Source: an uncultured Acidobacteriota bacterium
GTDB lineage: Bacteria; Acidobacteriota; UBA6911; RPQK01; JAJDTT01
Length of the DNA stretch: 64,000 bases
Reading direction: 5' to 3'
NCBI GenBank assembly: GCA_951812665.1
Contig: CATOST010000014.1
Span: 1-64,000, forward strand
Shown here: piece by piece, positions 6,808-15,961 of the stretch
How the letters are laid out: every line of letters begins with the position of its first letter
Numbering within the stretch: the stretch's first letter is position 1
Notes under the pieces: generated by a model
What the model saw: the letters and a program-made list of their open reading frames with translations, nothing else
The model's database searches: none
What the model was told of the DNA's origin: nothing
Program-made: the position numbers and the translations under genes

Positions 6808-9168
6808 TTGTTGCGACCGAAGTGCCTGGTGGTGGCGTCGGTTCTTCTGCTGTCGAGCCTTGCGCGGCAGGCGCCGGCCGGTCAGATGGACGTCACCGGT
6901 GTGGTCGATCCGGCTCCCATCGATGGTCCGGCGGCTCCCGTCCCACCGGCGGTGATGACCCGCAACGATCAGGGTCAGGCGACGGTTCGGGCGGTGAGGC
7001 TGGATGAGAGTATCGACTTCGACGGAGTGCTGGACGAGGCCGTCTACGGGACTGTTCCCGCCATCAGCGGCTTCATTCAACTGACGCCGGATGTGGGAGC
7101 GGCGGCGACCGAGCGGACCGAGGCGTGGATCCTGTTCGACGAGACGAACGTCTACGTCTCGGCGCGGGTCTGGGACTCGGCGCCCGAGAGCCAGTGGGTG
7201 GCCAACGAGATGCGCCGCGACACCAGCCAGCTCCGTCAGAACGACACGTTCGCCGTGTTTTTCGATACGTTTTACGACCGCCGCAACGGAGTCCTCTTCT
7301 ACACGAATCCACTCGGAGCCCGCGCCGACGCGCAGTTCACGAACGAGGGCAATCCGAACTCGGATTGGAACCCGGTCTGGGACGTGCGAACTGGCCGCTT
7401 CGACGGCGGCTGGACGGTGGAGATGGAGATCCCGTTCAAGACCCTGCGTTACCGCTCGGAGCCGCCTCATATCTGGGGCGTTCAGCTCCGCCGCGCGATC
7501 CGGCGCAAGAACGAGTGGGCCTATCTGACGCAGTTGCCTGTCGCGTCCGGAGCCGGCGGCGGCGCTCGCGGGGTGTTCCGCGTCTCGCAAGCCGGCTCGC
7601 TGGTTGGCCTCGAGCCTCCATCGGCGGGCCGCAACCTCGAGCTCAAGCCATATGCCATCGGCGGATTGACCACGGACATGGCCGCGACCCCGGCGAAGAT
7701 CAACGAAGGCAGCGCCGACGGCGGCATCGACGTCAAATACGGCATCACCCAGAACTTGACCGCGGACTTCACCTGGAACACCGACTTCGCCCAGGTCGAG
7801 GTGGACGAGCGGCAGGTGAACCTGACCCGCTTCCCGCTGTTCTTTCCGGAAAAGCGGGAATTCTTCCTCGAAGGACGGGGCATCTTCGGCTTCGCCAGCG
7901 GCGGCATTACGCGCACCTCCAGTGTGGCCCGTGTGGCGGTCCCCGGGTTCTTCGGCGACGTGAACGTGCCGCAGCTCTTCTACAGCCGGAAGATCGGGCT
8001 GGAGGAGGGCCGCGTGGTACCGATTGTCGGCGGGGCACGGGTCACCGGCAAGGTGGGAAGGTTCGATGTAGGGCTGCTGAACATCCACGCCGGCGAGGAG
8101 GTGGTTTCGGATTCCAAGCCGACCAATTTCTCGGTCGTCCGCCTCCGGCGCGACATCCTGAGGCGCAGTTCCGTCGGCGCGATGTTCACGAACCGGTCGG
8201 TCTCACGGGTGGCCCCGGGCTCGAGCCAAGCCTACGGCATCGACGGCACCTTCGCCTTCTTCGAAAACGTCAACCTGACGACCTACATTGCCCGGACCCA
8301 GCTCCCCGGTCCCGATCAGCAGGGCAAGGACCTGAGCTACCAGGGCAAGTTCGAGTACGCGGCGGACCGCTACGGATTCCAGGCGGATCACCTCGTCGTG
8401 GAGGACAACTTCCTGCCGGAGGTGGGCTTCCTGCGGCGCGACAACTTTCGGCGCACCTTTACGTCGGCACGATTCAGCCCCCGGCCGCAGTCGATCAAGA
8501 GCGTCCGGCAGTTCACCCTGGAGGGCAGCATCGATTACATCCTGACCGCCGACGAGAACCACCTGGAAACGCGCCAGAACATCGTGGCGTTCGAAACCGA
8601 GTTCGAGTCCAGCGACCGGCTGACTCTGGCGGCGACCGACAGCTACGAGTTGCTGGTCCAGCCGTTCGTTCCTCCCGGTGCCGGATTCTCGATTCCGGCG
8701 GGAGGCTACAGCTTCGCCGACGTTTACGTCGCCTACTCCATGGCACAGCAACGCCGCATCAACGGAATGGTGGCGGTGAGACGGGGCGCCTACTTCGGCG
8801 GGGACCTGACGACGTTGGAACTCACGCAGGGCCGCATCGCGGTGCTGCCGCAGATGTCGGTGGAGCCGACGGTCTCGTTCAACTGGATCGATACGCCGTA
8901 CGGGGCGTTCCAGACGAACCTGGCGGTGGCGCGGGTCAACTACGCGTTCAACCCCCGCATGTTCTTCAGCGGGCTCATCCAGTACAACTCGGCCAGCAAC
9001 TCCTTCAGCAGCAACCTGCGCCTGCGGTGGGAGTACAGCCCGGGCAGCGAGCTTTTCGTCGTCTACACCGACGACCGCGACGTCACCGGCGGCTTGCGGC
9101 CCGACCGGGGCTGGGATCTGCGGAACCGCGGCTTTGTCATCAAGATCAATAAGTTGTTGCGGTTCTGA
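6808..9168 (+). CDS. DUF5916 / CBM9-like outer-membrane protein
   Basis: This is a large envelope protein of 786 residues. A signal peptide covers residues 1-25. Residues about 45-230 form a carbohydrate-binding family 9-like beta-sandwich (IDFDGVLDEAVYG near its start, then EAWILFDETNVYVSARVWDS). The remaining roughly 550 residues match the DUF5916 pattern, with KREFFLEGRGIFGFASGG and a long series of amphipathic strands ending WDLRNRGFVIKINKLLRF, whose terminal phenylalanine is typical of an outer-membrane barrel. Substrate and partner are unknown; a role in uptake or surface binding is inferred. The start is TTG at 6808, fixed by AGGAGG at 6795-6800 seven bases upstream; the closer ATG at 6801 is out of frame. 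Confidence 0.85.
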   Translation: MLRPKCLVVASVLLLSSLARQAPAGQMDVTGVVDPAPIDGPAAPVPPAVMTRNDQGQATVRAVRLDESIDFDGVLDEAVYGTVPAISGFIQLTPDVGAAATERTEAWILFDETNVYVSARVWDSAPESQWVANEMRRDTSQLRQNDTFAVFFDTFYDRRNGVLFYTNPLGARADAQFTNEGNPNSDWNPVWDVRTGRFDGGWTVEMEIPFKTLRYRSEPPHIWGVQLRRAIRRKNEWAYLTQLPVASGAGGGARGVFRVSQAGSLVGLEPPSAGRNLELKPYAIGGLTTDMAATPAKINEGSADGGIDVKYGITQNLTADFTWNTDFAQVEVDERQVNLTRFPLFFPEKREFFLEGRGIFGFASGGITRTSSVARVAVPGFFGDVNVPQLFYSRKIGLEEGRVVPIVGGARVTGKVGRFDVGLLNIHAGEEVVSDSKPTNFSVVRLRRDILRRSSVGAMFTNRSVSRVAPGSSQAYGIDGTFAFFENVNLTTYIARTQLPGPDQQGKDLSYQGKFEYAADRYGFQADHLVVEDNFLPEVGFLRRDNFRRTFTSARFSPRPQSIKSVRQFTLEGSIDYILTADENHLETRQNIVAFETEFESSDRLTLAATDSYELLVQPFVPPGAGFSIPAGGYSFADVYVAYSMAQQRRINGMVAVRRGAYFGGDLTTLELTQGRIAVLPQMSVEPTVSFNWIDTPYGAFQTNLAVARVNYAFNPRMFFSGLIQYNSASNSFSSNLRLRWEYSPGSELFVVYTDDRDVTGGLRPDRGWDLRNRGFVIKINKLLRF

Positions 9169-9267
9169 CGGCGACAGCGCCCTGGCCTGACCCGAGTCTC
9201 CCCGGAGGAAGGAAGAAAAGAGTGCTGAATCTTCAACGCGCCAGGAATATAAACTGAGGTTGTCATC

Positions 9268-9348
9268 ATGAAGATCACCCGAATTCGCGCAACTGATATC
9301 TTCCAGCAGAGAATGGCCAACTCGTTCCATCAACCGAGTCCGTCATGA
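9268..9348 (+). pseudogene. Enolase-superfamily N-terminal stub
   Basis: This 26-codon frame starts MKITRIRATDIF, which matches the usual opening of mandelate racemase/muconate lactonising enzymes, and then stops after a non-family tail. The stop overlaps the start of the Nramp gene (ATGA at 9345-9348). It looks like a truncated gene start that now serves as a short leader or coupling peptide. It could instead be a real small leader peptide. Confidence 0.5.
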
Positions 9349-11012
9349 ACGCCAAACCATCGTCGCGCAAACAGCACGAAACGAACGACCCGGTCGATCT
9401 GTACGCGCGCGATGCGCATACGTTTCGTGAACCACCGCAAGGCATCCGGATGACGCTGCGGCACTTGGGACCCGGACTGATCCTGGTCGGCTCAATCGTC
9501 GGTTCCGGCGAGTTGATCATGACGACCAAGCTCGGCGCACAAGGTGGTTTTGCACTCTTGTGGTTCGTGTTGATCTCATGCGTCATCAAGACCGTTGTCC
9601 AAGCCGAACTGGGACGCCATGTGATTTCCAGCGGCGAGACGATTCTGGTGATGTTCAACAAGCTGCCTGGACCACGCGGACGGCGGCCGGGTTGGCTTTG
9701 TCTGGAGTGGTTACTGATTGTCGTGGTCAGCACATACCTCGGCCTGGGCCTCTGGTCGTGGAATCTGGCTGCGGGTATCGGTGCGGGCGGATTGGCCGCG
9801 AGCGTGCTGTCCATTTGGATTGTGGCTGCGTTGTTGCTCGCGATGCGAAGTCGGCAACGCGAGATGGTGCAAACGTCAGATGCTCAGAGCCGACCGATTT
9901 TGGGGTGGTTCCTGTGGCTGTACCTTGCTTGCCAATTGGTCATGTTTATCAACGTCGGCGCGGTGATCGGCGGGGCAGGCCAGGCACTGGCACTGGGCTT
10001 TGAAAACGTCCTGGGAACAACCGACGCCAGGCTGTGGACTGCCGGCATCGCCGTTGTTTGCGGGGCACTGTTGCTCGTGGGTCGTTACAAGATGCTTGAA
10101 CGAGTATCGCTGGTAATGGTTCTTGTTTTCACATTGATCACGATTCTCTGCACGGCGCTGCTTAACTGGACGGACAACGCCATTACGTTCGAGCAAATTC
10201 GCCACGGATTCCAGTTTTCGTTTCCCGAGTTTCTGGGAATAGACGTGACGCTGACGATGATCGTGCTAACCGCACTGGGCATGTACGCGGGAACGGGGAT
10301 CGGCACTTGGGAGATGATGCACTACACGTATTGGTGCGTCGAGAAAGGCTACGCGCGACACACCGGCGCGAATCACCCTGGCGATCAGTGGACGCAGCGG
10401 GCTCGCGGGTGGGTACGCGTCATGTATACCGACGTGCTGCTGACCATGGTCGTGTTCACGATCAGCACCGTTTGTTTTTACTTACTCGGTGCAGCGATTT
10501 TGTATCCTGAGCGCGACCCGGCGGGTAAAGAAACACTCGGTGTACTGCAAAACATTTTCACGGAGTCGCTGGGCCCGTGGGCGGCCACGCTCTTCGTGGT
10601 CGGTGGGTTTGTGGTGCTGTTCTCGACGACCTATTCCGGCACGGCTGGGAGTTCACGATTGGTGGCCGATGCCCTGTGCGTGATGGGAGTGATTGACGCG
10701 CGCGATTATGGAGCACGTCTGCGCTTCACGCGCTTCTACATCGTTTTCGGCCTCACGATGGGAACGGTGACGTATTGCTTGCTGCAAAACCCTCCGCTGA
10801 TGTTGATCATTTCGGGATTTGTGGCAGTCGTGCTATATCCCGTGTTTGGTCTGGGAACGGTTTATTTGAGGTACCGTGGCGTGGACGAGCGAATCCGTCC
10901 CGGATCATTCACCACCTCGTGGCTGTGGATTTGCGGATTGGCCTTGGCCGTCATCTCACCGGCAGCAGGGTTACTTGTGCTGGCGTTGAATCAAGGCTGG
11001 TTTGAGTTTTGA
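9345..11012 (+). CDS. Nramp-family divalent metal transporter (atypical)
   Basis: This is an inner-membrane carrier of 555 residues with about eleven hydrophobic helices, recognisable as Nramp/SLC11-type by helix 1 (LGPGLILVGSIVGSGELIMTT) and the following TKLGAQGG. In classical Nramp proteins helix 1 has a DPGN metal-binding motif; here the matching position reads VGSGEL, so this belongs to a divergent subgroup common in Planctomycetota and relatives, and metal specificity is open. The N-terminal 35 residues are polar. The gene is visibly lower in G+C and uses codons unlike its neighbours (more TTG, GAA, ATT), so it was probably acquired. Translation may be coupled to the stub upstream through the ATGA overlap. 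Confidence 0.82.
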   Translation: MNAKPSSRKQHETNDPVDLYARDAHTFREPPQGIRMTLRHLGPGLILVGSIVGSGELIMTTKLGAQGGFALLWFVLISCVIKTVVQAELGRHVISSGETILVMFNKLPGPRGRRPGWLCLEWLLIVVVSTYLGLGLWSWNLAAGIGAGGLAASVLSIWIVAALLLAMRSRQREMVQTSDAQSRPILGWFLWLYLACQLVMFINVGAVIGGAGQALALGFENVLGTTDARLWTAGIAVVCGALLLVGRYKMLERVSLVMVLVFTLITILCTALLNWTDNAITFEQIRHGFQFSFPEFLGIDVTLTMIVLTALGMYAGTGIGTWEMMHYTYWCVEKGYARHTGANHPGDQWTQRARGWVRVMYTDVLLTMVVFTISTVCFYLLGAAILYPERDPAGKETLGVLQNIFTESLGPWAATLFVVGGFVVLFSTTYSGTAGSSRLVADALCVMGVIDARDYGARLRFTRFYIVFGLTMGTVTYCLLQNPPLMLIISGFVAVVLYPVFGLGTVYLRYRGVDERIRPGSFTTSWLWICGLALAVISPAAGLLVLALNQGWFEF

Positions 11013-11018
11013 TCGGCT

Positions 11019-11198
11019 TCATGTACTGCTCGACGATCTTGACAGGGGAATTGTCTGCGTAGACGGTTTGAGATTAGCCAAACGAATACGTTCAGCCTGG
11101 CGCCAATCGACATAGCCGCTGGAGTCGTGACTCTCCCAGAAGGCCCGCTCCTGCGCTTCGTTTTTGAATGCGGGAATGGGTCTACGTTTCTTTTTCAT
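11019..11198 (-). pseudogene. CopG-family (BrnA-like) antitoxin, truncated
   Basis: The frame encodes 59 residues starting MKKKRRPIPAF and containing ERAFWESHDSSGYVDW and LANLKPSTQTI, which is the conserved N-terminal half of CopG/BrnA-type antitoxins. The family then continues as a ribbon-helix-helix ending (ISLRLP...RDVPYQSL); here the sequence instead turns into PLSRSSSST and stops. The DNA-binding half is therefore lost, by frameshift or deletion. It lies directly after a BrnT toxin fragment with a 17-bp overlap, the natural order of a BrnTA operon. Confidence 0.75.
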
Positions 11199-11313
11199 AA
11201 CGGGATCGCTCCTTGCTATGCATGTCCCGTGCGGAGATCACGCGGATCTTGGTGTTCTCCCCGCGGAGTGTGAACGTTACATGTAGGTGGCGCCCGGACG
11301 CACTCCTCGTCAT
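11182..11313 (-). pseudogene. BrnT toxin, C-terminal fragment
   Basis: A 43-codon frame whose translation holds HVTFTLRGENTKIRVISARD followed by MHSKERSRYEK. This is the C-terminal third of BrnT-type ribonuclease toxins (pattern VVFTERGDRIRIISAR then ERRDYE). An in-frame stop precedes the first ATG, and the N-terminal two thirds are missing. Together with the truncated antitoxin it is the fossil of a toxin-antitoxin operon. It is too short for most gene callers. Confidence 0.72.
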
Positions 11314-11380
11314 TTACATGTTGGACGGGGTGTGCGTGCCGCGCCGATCATGCGCGTTTTTGAAATCTTTGGATGAAGAA

Positions 11381-11737
11381 TGGTGGAGGCGGTGGGAATC
11401 GAACCCACGTCCGGAAGCCTTCGGCGGCAGAATCTACATGCTTATCCAGTTTCCCGATCCGATCCGAGTGGCATGGAAACTGGAAAAGCCGCCAGCCGAA
11501 TCGTCCCTCATTGAGGTCTCAGTCCCTCGCCGAGGGAGGGGCAAGGAACTGACAAGCCCACTGAAATGACGCCCCGAACCTCCCTGCGGGCCTGAAGGCC
11601 GGAACGACCGCGTCAATTACGCGGCGAGTGCGAACTCATCGTTGGCACTTGTTGTTTTTTGCCACGGTTTTACGAGGTGGTGGCACCTCGGCATGCATCT
11701 ACGACCTCAACTACTCCCGTCGAATCCAGTCGCCCCC
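11381..11737 (-). ncRNA. ssrA: tmRNA (transfer-messenger RNA)
   Basis: This one-piece tmRNA is about 357 nt on the minus strand. The 3' end carries a T-arm (GTGGGTTCGATTCCCAC) and acceptor strand CCGCCTCC-ACCA with CCA encoded. The 5' end reads GGGGGCGAC then TGGATTCGACGGG, which pairs with the 3' acceptor. The tag reading frame (11646 down to 11617) encodes ANDEFALAA followed by TAA, a normal Ala-start, LAA-end degradation tag. It rescues stalled ribosomes with SmpB and marks the peptides for proteolysis. The 5' boundary is set by acceptor pairing and could move by one or two bases, because seven G residues run there. Confidence 0.96.
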
Positions 11738-11929
11738 CCTTTCCTTGTCCTTATCCTATCAAGACGGCCGTTTGCCTGTCCGGTTGCAAAAAAGAGTGGC
11801 AGTCGCTGCGCTTCGCGAATCCCATTCGCCTCTTCATGCGCCGGAATCGGCCGGTGAACACTCGCCATGGTTCGGGCCGGGACTCCGAACCGGACGAGCC
11901 GATGGTCTGCGGGCTGCTATCATCTTCCC

Positions 11930-12541
11930 GTGCTCAAGATCGGACTCACCGGAGGGATCGCCTGCGGCAAGAGCTTTGTCCTGAACGAGTTCCGCCGGTT
12001 GGGAGTCCACTGCATCGACGCCGACGAGGTGGCCCACCGGGTCATCCTTCCGGGAGAACCCGCCTTTCGGGAGATCGTGGAACAGTTCGGCGACCGGATC
12101 CTGGGAGACGACTCCGCCATCGATCGCACGAAACTGGGCGCCGCCGTCTTTGGTGACGAACGGCAACGACAGCGGCTGAACGGCATCGTGCACCCGCGAA
12201 TCCATCAGGAACTGGACCGCCGGTTGGTCCGGTTGCAGGAGGAGGCAGGATCGGAGCCGGTTCTGGCCATGGTGGACGCCGCTCTCATGGTGGAGACGGG
12301 GTCTTACCGGAAATATGACTACGTGGTGGTGGTCTCGTGCCGGCCGCGACAACAGTTGGAGCGACTTCTGGGCCGCGGAGGACTGACGAGACCGGAAGCC
12401 CAAGCGAGAATCGACGCCCAGATGCCGATTGAGGAGAAGGTCCGGTTCGCCGATTTCGTTATTGACAACAGGGGCGACCGGGACCGGACGCGGGTTCGGA
12501 CCCGGGAGGTGCACCGGCAACTGTTGAAACTTGCCCGGTGA
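11930..12541 (+). CDS. coaE: Dephospho-CoA kinase
   Basis: This enzyme phosphorylates the 3'-hydroxyl of dephospho-CoA with ATP, the last step of coenzyme A synthesis, in the cytosol. The P-loop is GLTGGIACGKS right at the N-terminus. DADEVAHRV follows at about residues 32-40, and HPRIHQEL with the VDAALMVETG acidic block completes the CoaE pattern. Length is 203 residues, normal for the family. The start is placed at GTG 11930 (VLKIGLTGG); the frame is open for 21 codons upstream but that part is not family-like. It lies next to tmRNA, which is read the other way. Confidence 0.93.
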   Translation: MLKIGLTGGIACGKSFVLNEFRRLGVHCIDADEVAHRVILPGEPAFREIVEQFGDRILGDDSAIDRTKLGAAVFGDERQRQRLNGIVHPRIHQELDRRLVRLQEEAGSEPVLAMVDAALMVETGSYRKYDYVVVVSCRPRQQLERLLGRGGLTRPEAQARIDAQMPIEEKVRFADFVIDNRGDRDRTRVRTREVHRQLLKLAR

Positions 12542-12599
12542 GGAGCTTCGTTCCCGGCGGTGACATTCTCATCGTCGAGTCGACCGTAACCGCCATTTC

Positions 12600-14294
12600 C
12601 TACTCGGAAGGCATATCGGCGTCCAGAGGAATCATCGGCAGCGTGGTGAAGATCCCGTTCTTGTCATCCATTTCCACTGCGACTCCGGTGAATTTCTGCG
12701 TGATTCCCGGCGCCACACAGCGCACCGATCCTGTGAAGTCCGACGTGTCGTGTTCGAACATCTGGCTGATGAACATGGATTTCTGACCGTTGGCCGGCAG
12801 CGGGACCTCCGCCTCTTCCAACATCTCGCCGCCCATCATCAGATGACAGGTCAAAGTCAACTCGGACTGGCTCAGGTTTCGGAGCGCCACCCCGGTGTCG
12901 ATCCCTCCGTCTTGACGACGCGCCGGGAAGAGGGCGTCTCGGACCGGCCGACCGGCTCCGACACCGGCCACGCCGACGCCCGGAACGTCAAAGCGCAAGA
13001 CGCCGCCGATGGGGCTGTCGGGACCGTCGGAGATCACTTTCACCGAGCCGGTCACGGTCTCTCCCCGACCGTTGGTCGAAATCGTGACTTCTCCCAAGGG
13101 CTCCAATTCGGACTGGAGCGTGATTGCCCCGTATTCCGTGGCGTCCAGATTTCCGCCGACGTCCACCACCGATCCCGGATCGACAAGGTCTCCCGTCTTG
13201 TCGTAGAAGTAGACCAAAGGCCGGATCGGCGTGGCGGCCAGATTCACCAACACGACATCGGAACTGATGGCGGACCCGTTGCCGAAATGGGCGAAGTCCA
13301 GCGCGACCTGATTTCCGAGATAGATGCCGGAGCCGATGACGGCCTTCTGCTGCGAGTTGGGCACCGAGAAGCTCACCGCGTAACCCAGCTTCGGGGAACC
13401 GGTGTCGTCGTCATCCACGATCGTGGGGTCGTTGTAGTAGTACTCCAGGAACCTCCGACCCTCGCGCCGTGCACCTCCGATCAGCTCCTCGGCGAACATC
13501 ACCCCGTTGATGTCCGTCCTCGTCATGTCCGTGCGCTTGCCTTCGCGAAACGGCTCGGTTGCGTGAAACAGGGTGACGCCCCCGCCACTCACCACCCACA
13601 GATAGATGGTGCCTGACTTCCAGTCTCCTCCTTCCAACCGGAAGGCGTTTCGGATCCCGATAAGGCCGCGGTAGCCTTCGGACAGAACGCCTTCGCGATA
13701 CACCTTGGCCGCTTCCTCGACGAAGGTGATGAGTGTCTCGCGGTCGACGACCTGCGATGCGGTGACGGCCGGCTCAGGCAGATCCGGGATCAGGACCGGG
13801 ACATGGGAGACGTCCTGCGAGTAGCCACCGACCAGCACGAAATCTCTTCCGGTGATCCCGGAAGTGTATGTGACAGCGTATGCCGTCTCCGGCTCCCCGT
13901 CGTGGTACCTGACGAAGTCGCCGCCTCGGGCAGCGGCGGCGAGGAGTTCCTCGACGACCTTGAGTCCGTTGTCGTCCTCGACACCCAGCAGATTCTTGCT
14001 CTCCGCCGTCACATCGTTCCCGTGGATGAACGGCTCCCCGGTCAGGAGAAAGACGATGAGGAACATCGATCCGGACTTCCAGTCGGCGTCCGATCTCAGC
14101 CTGTCCCTGAGCCTCGCTCCTTCGTTTATGTCCGTGATCGCCTCGATTTCCGCCTTCGCCCCCAAGACGAAGGCCTTGAGGGTTGCATCGTCCTTGACCT
14201 GGCTGGCAGTTGTCTGGGCCTCGGCAGCCCCGCTCGCCAACATGACCAATGCCAGAACGGCGAGAGCCAGCGCTCCCTTGCGGTTCAATCCCAT
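12600..14294 (-). CDS. Secreted protein with two Cache domains
   Basis: This exported protein of about 564 residues has no kinase, HAMP or methyl-accepting domain. A signal peptide spans residues 1-26 (ALALAVLALVMLASGAAEAQ). Two homologous Cache-like sensory modules follow, each opening with TASQV and carrying a DWKSG block and a GYAV/AYAV strand (roughly residues 28-175 and 178-330). The last 230 residues form a beta-rich region resembling a C-terminal module seen on exported Acidobacteriota proteins. The start at 14294 has a GAGGAG ribosome site; an upstream in-frame ATG at 14375 lacks one and would hide the signal peptide. Ligand and partner are unknown. Confidence 0.75.
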   Translation of the reverse strand: MGLNRKGALALAVLALVMLASGAAEAQTTASQVKDDATLKAFVLGAKAEIEAITDINEGARLRDRLRSDADWKSGSMFLIVFLLTGEPFIHGNDVTAESKNLLGVEDDNGLKVVEELLAAAARGGDFVRYHDGEPETAYAVTYTSGITGRDFVLVGGYSQDVSHVPVLIPDLPEPAVTASQVVDRETLITFVEEAAKVYREGVLSEGYRGLIGIRNAFRLEGGDWKSGTIYLWVVSGGGVTLFHATEPFREGKRTDMTRTDINGVMFAEELIGGARREGRRFLEYYYNDPTIVDDDDTGSPKLGYAVSFSVPNSQQKAVIGSGIYLGNQVALDFAHFGNGSAISSDVVLVNLAATPIRPLVYFYDKTGDLVDPGSVVDVGGNLDATEYGAITLQSELEPLGEVTISTNGRGETVTGSVKVISDGPDSPIGGVLRFDVPGVGVAGVGAGRPVRDALFPARRQDGGIDTGVALRNLSQSELTLTCHLMMGGEMLEEAEVPLPANGQKSMFISQMFEHDTSDFTGSVRCVAPGITQKFTGVAVEMDDKNGIFTTLPMIPLDADMPSE

Positions 14295-14414
14295 CGCATT
14301 CTCCTCATATACGGGATACAGCCGGTGCCATACGTCCTGACCCGGACAGTATGCGCTATGAATCGTATACCACACCCAGCCTCACTTGCTCGCCTACCTG
14401 ATCTACATGGTGGA

Positions 14415-14543
14415 GCGGCGACATCCTTGTCGCCGAAGGAGCGGCGGTTTCTAACCGCCGAACTCCGGCGTGAACAATTGCAAAGAGTACGGGGCGACTA
14501 GAAATCGCCCTTCCTGATGGACGATTGGAAATCGCCCCTCCAC
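14415..14543. repeat. Cluster of short GGCGAC/GTCGCC palindromes
   Basis: Four small hairpin units follow each other: GCGGCGACATCCTTGTCGCCG, GCGGCGGTTTCTAACCGCCG, GGGCGACTAGAAATCGCCC and GGGCGATTTCCAATCGTCC (minus strand). They belong to the same family as arrays at 38186-38300 and 52470-52752. The last two lie inside the 3' end of the glycosyltransferase gene. Confidence 0.75.
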
Positions 14544-15961
14544 CAGACGAAGCCCAGGGTTCCCCAGATCAGGCCGTGCTCGGCCATCCGGGTCCAGGTC
14601 CACCATGCCTCGGGAAACTGCTGATACTCGTAGTAGAAACTGAGGTAGTAGAGGCCGGCCGCGCCCGAGAGGGCGACGACGGCAGGCGCCGTCAACGCGA
14701 ACCGTGGCGTCGCCGGCAGCAGCGCCGCCAGAACCACGGCGTACCAGGGAAAAGGCGCGGGCAGGAGGAGGAACCAGAACAGCAGGACCCACTGGCAGAC
14801 TCCGATCAGGTCCACCGGCGATCCGCGAGACCGGAGGCGGACCCAGGGCACGGCCACGGCCATGACCACGATCAGGATGCCGCAGGCGAGCCGAGGCTGG
14901 GGGAGCAGTATCTCCAAGAGGTCGAAGGCGCCCTGGTTCATCCGCCAGCGTTCGGCGTAGCTCCTGAGACCCTCGGTCAGCCGGTCCAGGCCCAGCGGCG
15001 AGAAGGGCAGGTACGCCAACACGACCGCCGCGAGAGACCCGACCGCGAAGGTGACGGCCTTTTTCCCGCCCGAAACACGGGAGACGAACCGGTAGGCGGC
15101 CGGCAACAGGAGGATGGGATACAGCTTGGACAGCACTCCTCCGGCCATGGACCCGGCGGCGGCCAACAGCCAGTGCCAGCCCCCGCGAACCCGCATGCGC
15201 TCCAGACACAACAGGAGAAGCACAACGAAAAAGGCGGGAAGGACGTCGACGTGGACCGAATTGGTGACCTCTTTCAGAACCAGGGGGTTCCAGGCGTACA
15301 GAAGCACCCGGGATGGGGATGAGCCCAGTCGGGTGAGCAGCAGAACGATCAGCCCGATGAGGGCCAAGTCGACCAGGGTGAAGAGGATCCGGAGTCCGAT
15401 CCAGTTCCATCCGCCGATCAGGCTTCCGGCGGCGAACGCCGCCTGGGCCGCCGGGGGGTAGAGGGTCGGGATCTCGGCGTATCCAATGCGGGAGATCGTC
15501 TCCTGCGCCGTCGGATCCGACACGGACCGTACCAGAGACTCGGGTGGAAGGAGCGACAGCTCCAGAGGCGATTGCCGGTATGGATTCTCTCCCGCCAGCA
15601 GGACCTGCCCGTCCAACACGTACCGATAGACGTCGTTTTCCTGAATCAATCCGGAGGGGAGCAGGAGGAAGCGGGCTACCAGGGCGGTCGCCAGGATCAG
15701 GAAAAGCGGCGCGCTCCGTTCCGCCCGGCAGAGCAGCCGGTAACCCAGGAAGAATCCCGCCCAGGCGCACGCATAGAGCAGGACGAAGGTCAGGATGGGC
15801 CGGTCGGCGTGGCCCTCGCCGTAGTGGAATTGGAAGCTGATCCAGGTCCAGGCGGCGCACGGGAGAACAACCAGAAGGGAGGCCGCAAGCCAACCCCTCC
15901 GGCTCCAGATCGCCCTGATGACCGCTCCGGTCTCGGACGGCGCGGGCGGGAGCCCCTTCAT
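14498..15961 (-). CDS. GT87-like (DUF2029) membrane glycosyltransferase
   Basis: This is a polytopic inner-membrane protein of 487 residues with about twelve hydrophobic helices. The early loop has the acidic motif [16 protein letters not shown] and then GENPYRQSP, as in polyprenyl-phosphate-dependent GT87/DUF2029 mannosyltransferases that build envelope glycans. A second marker is [22 protein letters not shown]. The ATG overlaps the uvrA stop by 4 bp (ATGA), so it is translated with uvrA. Its last 14 codons ([14 protein letters not shown]) are encoded by two palindromic repeat units, so the natural C-terminus has been replaced or extended by repeat DNA. Confidence 0.8.
   Translation of the reverse strand: MKGLPPAPSETGAVIRAIWSRRGWLAASLLVVLPCAAWTWISFQFHYGEGHADRPILTFVLLYACAWAGFFLGYRLLCRAERSAPLFLILATALVARFLLLPSGLIQENDVYRYVLDGQVLLAGENPYRQSPLELSLLPPESLVRSVSDPTAQETISRIGYAEIPTLYPPAAQAAFAAGSLIGGWNWIGLRILFTLVDLALIGLIVLLLTRLGSSPSRVLLYAWNPLVLKEVTNSVHVDVLPAFFVVLLLLCLERMRVRGGWHWLLAAAGSMAGGVLSKLYPILLLPAAYRFVSRVSGGKKAVTFAVGSLAAVVLAYLPFSPLGLDRLTEGLRSYAERWRMNQGAFDLLEILLPQPRLACGILIVVMAVAVPWVRLRSRGSPVDLIGVCQWVLLFWFLLLPAPFPWYAVVLAALLPATPRFALTAPAVVALSGAAGLYYLSFYYEYQQFPEAWWTWTRMAEHGLIWGTLGFVWWRGDFQSSIRKGDF

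Noticed and set aside
6586..9333. Two long minus-strand frames over the DUF5916 gene
   Set aside because: They mirror a well-supported plus-strand gene with signal peptide, ribosome site and family motifs.
11213..11616. Open frames on both strands across the tmRNA
   Set aside because: The tmRNA structure, tag and CCA end explain the sequence; the frames are chance.
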